From Gallionellaceae bacterium (GTDB taxonomy: Bacteria > Pseudomonadota > Gammaproteobacteria > Burkholderiales > Gallionellaceae): DNA of 7,603 bases. The notes beneath the pieces are model-generated. The model was not told the origin of the DNA and searched no databases. It worked only from the letters and a program-made list of their open reading frames with translations. This document shows positions 7,312 through 7,603 of the stretch, one piece after another. Positions within the stretch are counted from its first letter, which is position 1; each line of letters opens with the position of its first letter. The stretch lies in contig CANFCA010000044.1 in the NCBI GenBank assembly GCA_947445045.1, positions 1 to 7,603 of the forward strand, given 5' to 3'. The position numbers and the translations under genes are program-made.

Positions 7312-7510
7312 GGGTTAGGGAAGGTCTGATTAAGTCCGAAAACCATGATTCGATACATTTTCCGTTCGTCCTGATAACCAGCGACTTGCCAACTTGTTGG
7401 CTTAGTCGAATGGCTAGTTGTTTTTATCAGTGCCGCGCTTGCGCGGTGTATCGAAGGAGCGAACGGAAAATACTCACCACGAACGGATTTAATCTGCGTT
7501 TCCCTAACCC
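7312..7510. repeat. Foldback intergenic repeat, copy C (MITE-like, clearest termini)
   Basis: A 199-bp element with terminal inverted repeats 7312-7337 and 7485-7510, 21 of 26 bases complementary, the outer GGGTTAGGGAA perfectly so. Internal inverted repeats are X/X' (7349-7357 with 7447-7455, TTCGATACA) and Y/Y' (7358-7368 with 7460-7470, 11 of 11). There is also an imperfect hairpin at 7383-7407 and a CCGCGC-TT-GCGCGG hairpin at 7433-7446. It is co-linear with copy B and its ends match copy A. It ends ten bases before the proposed anmK start, so it supplies all of the immediate upstream sequence of that gene. Confidence 0.87.
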
Positions 7511-7520
7511 CGTTAGCCAA

Positions 7521-7603
7521 GTGAACCGCCCGGAGCTTTACATCGGCGTGATGTCCGGCACCAGTTTGGATGGAATTGATGCCGCGCTGGTTGATCTTTC
7601 CGG
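7521..7603 (+). CDS. anmK: Anhydro-N-acetylmuramic acid kinase (first 27 codons, cut by the right edge)
   Basis: AnmK phosphorylates and opens 1,6-anhydro-N-acetylmuramic acid, giving MurNAc-6-phosphate in cytoplasmic peptidoglycan recycling. Only the N-terminus is in the window, but LYIGVMSGTSLDGIDAAL is the strongly conserved start of the family, including the glycine-rich nucleotide-binding loop. The GTG at 7521 gives six residues before this motif, a normal length. No convincing ribosome site precedes it. The frame is open back to 7311 through the whole of repeat copy C, with an in-frame ATG at 7410 and GTG at 7446, so a longer product cannot be excluded; neither has a ribosome site either. 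An ATG inside the motif (GVMSG) is too late to be the start. The gene is divergent from the signalling block and unrelated to it in function. Confidence 0.9.
   Translation, partial: MNRPELYIGVMSGTSLDGIDAALVDLS

Noticed and set aside
766..7510. CRISPR array
   Set aside because: The three repeats are about 195 bp long, kilobases apart and internally palindromic, with no regular short spacers.
7290..7520. 76-codon open frame on the minus strand
   Set aside because: It coincides with the foldback repeat copy C; the predicted peptide has no known features and the start has no ribosome site.

Overview
The window looks like a piece of a motile Gram-negative chromosome, most likely a betaproteobacterium. 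That placement is my inference from the protein sequences, the moderate GC content and the type of intergenic repeats; no marker gene proves it. Almost all of it is a signalling block read on the minus strand, with a flagellar export gene at the left edge and the first codons of a divergent housekeeping gene at the right edge.

Layout from left to right: (1) the first 212 codons of flhA (minus, running off the left edge); (2) a 337-bp gap holding repeat copy A; (3) a 1246-residue soluble hybrid histidine kinase (four PAS domains, HisKA, HATPase, two receivers, Hpt); (4) seven bases away and upstream in the same transcription direction, a 371-residue FIST-domain protein; (5) a 245-bp gap holding repeat copy B; (6) a 352-residue receiver/HD-GYP response regulator with all signature residues for a cyclic-di-GMP phosphodiesterase; (7) a gap with a very good sigma-28 (FliA) promoter for the HD-GYP gene, a REP-like hairpin and repeat copy C; (8) the start of anmK on the plus strand, ten bases after copy C.

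The likely joint function, as inference: the FIST protein binds a small cytoplasmic ligand and, with the PAS domains, controls the kinase. Phosphate passes His611 -> receiver Asp -> Hpt His1192 and then probably to Asp52 of the HD-GYP regulator, changing local c-di-GMP and so motility. The sigma-28 promoter and the neighbouring flhA tie the module to the flagellar programme.

The least expected feature is the set of three related foldback elements of about 195 bp, one in each intergenic gap longer than 7 bp. All have terminal inverted repeats plus internal inverted repeats whose order (X, Y, X', Y') is that of a pseudoknot, not a simple hairpin. Copies B and C show one compensatory base-pair change in the Y stem.
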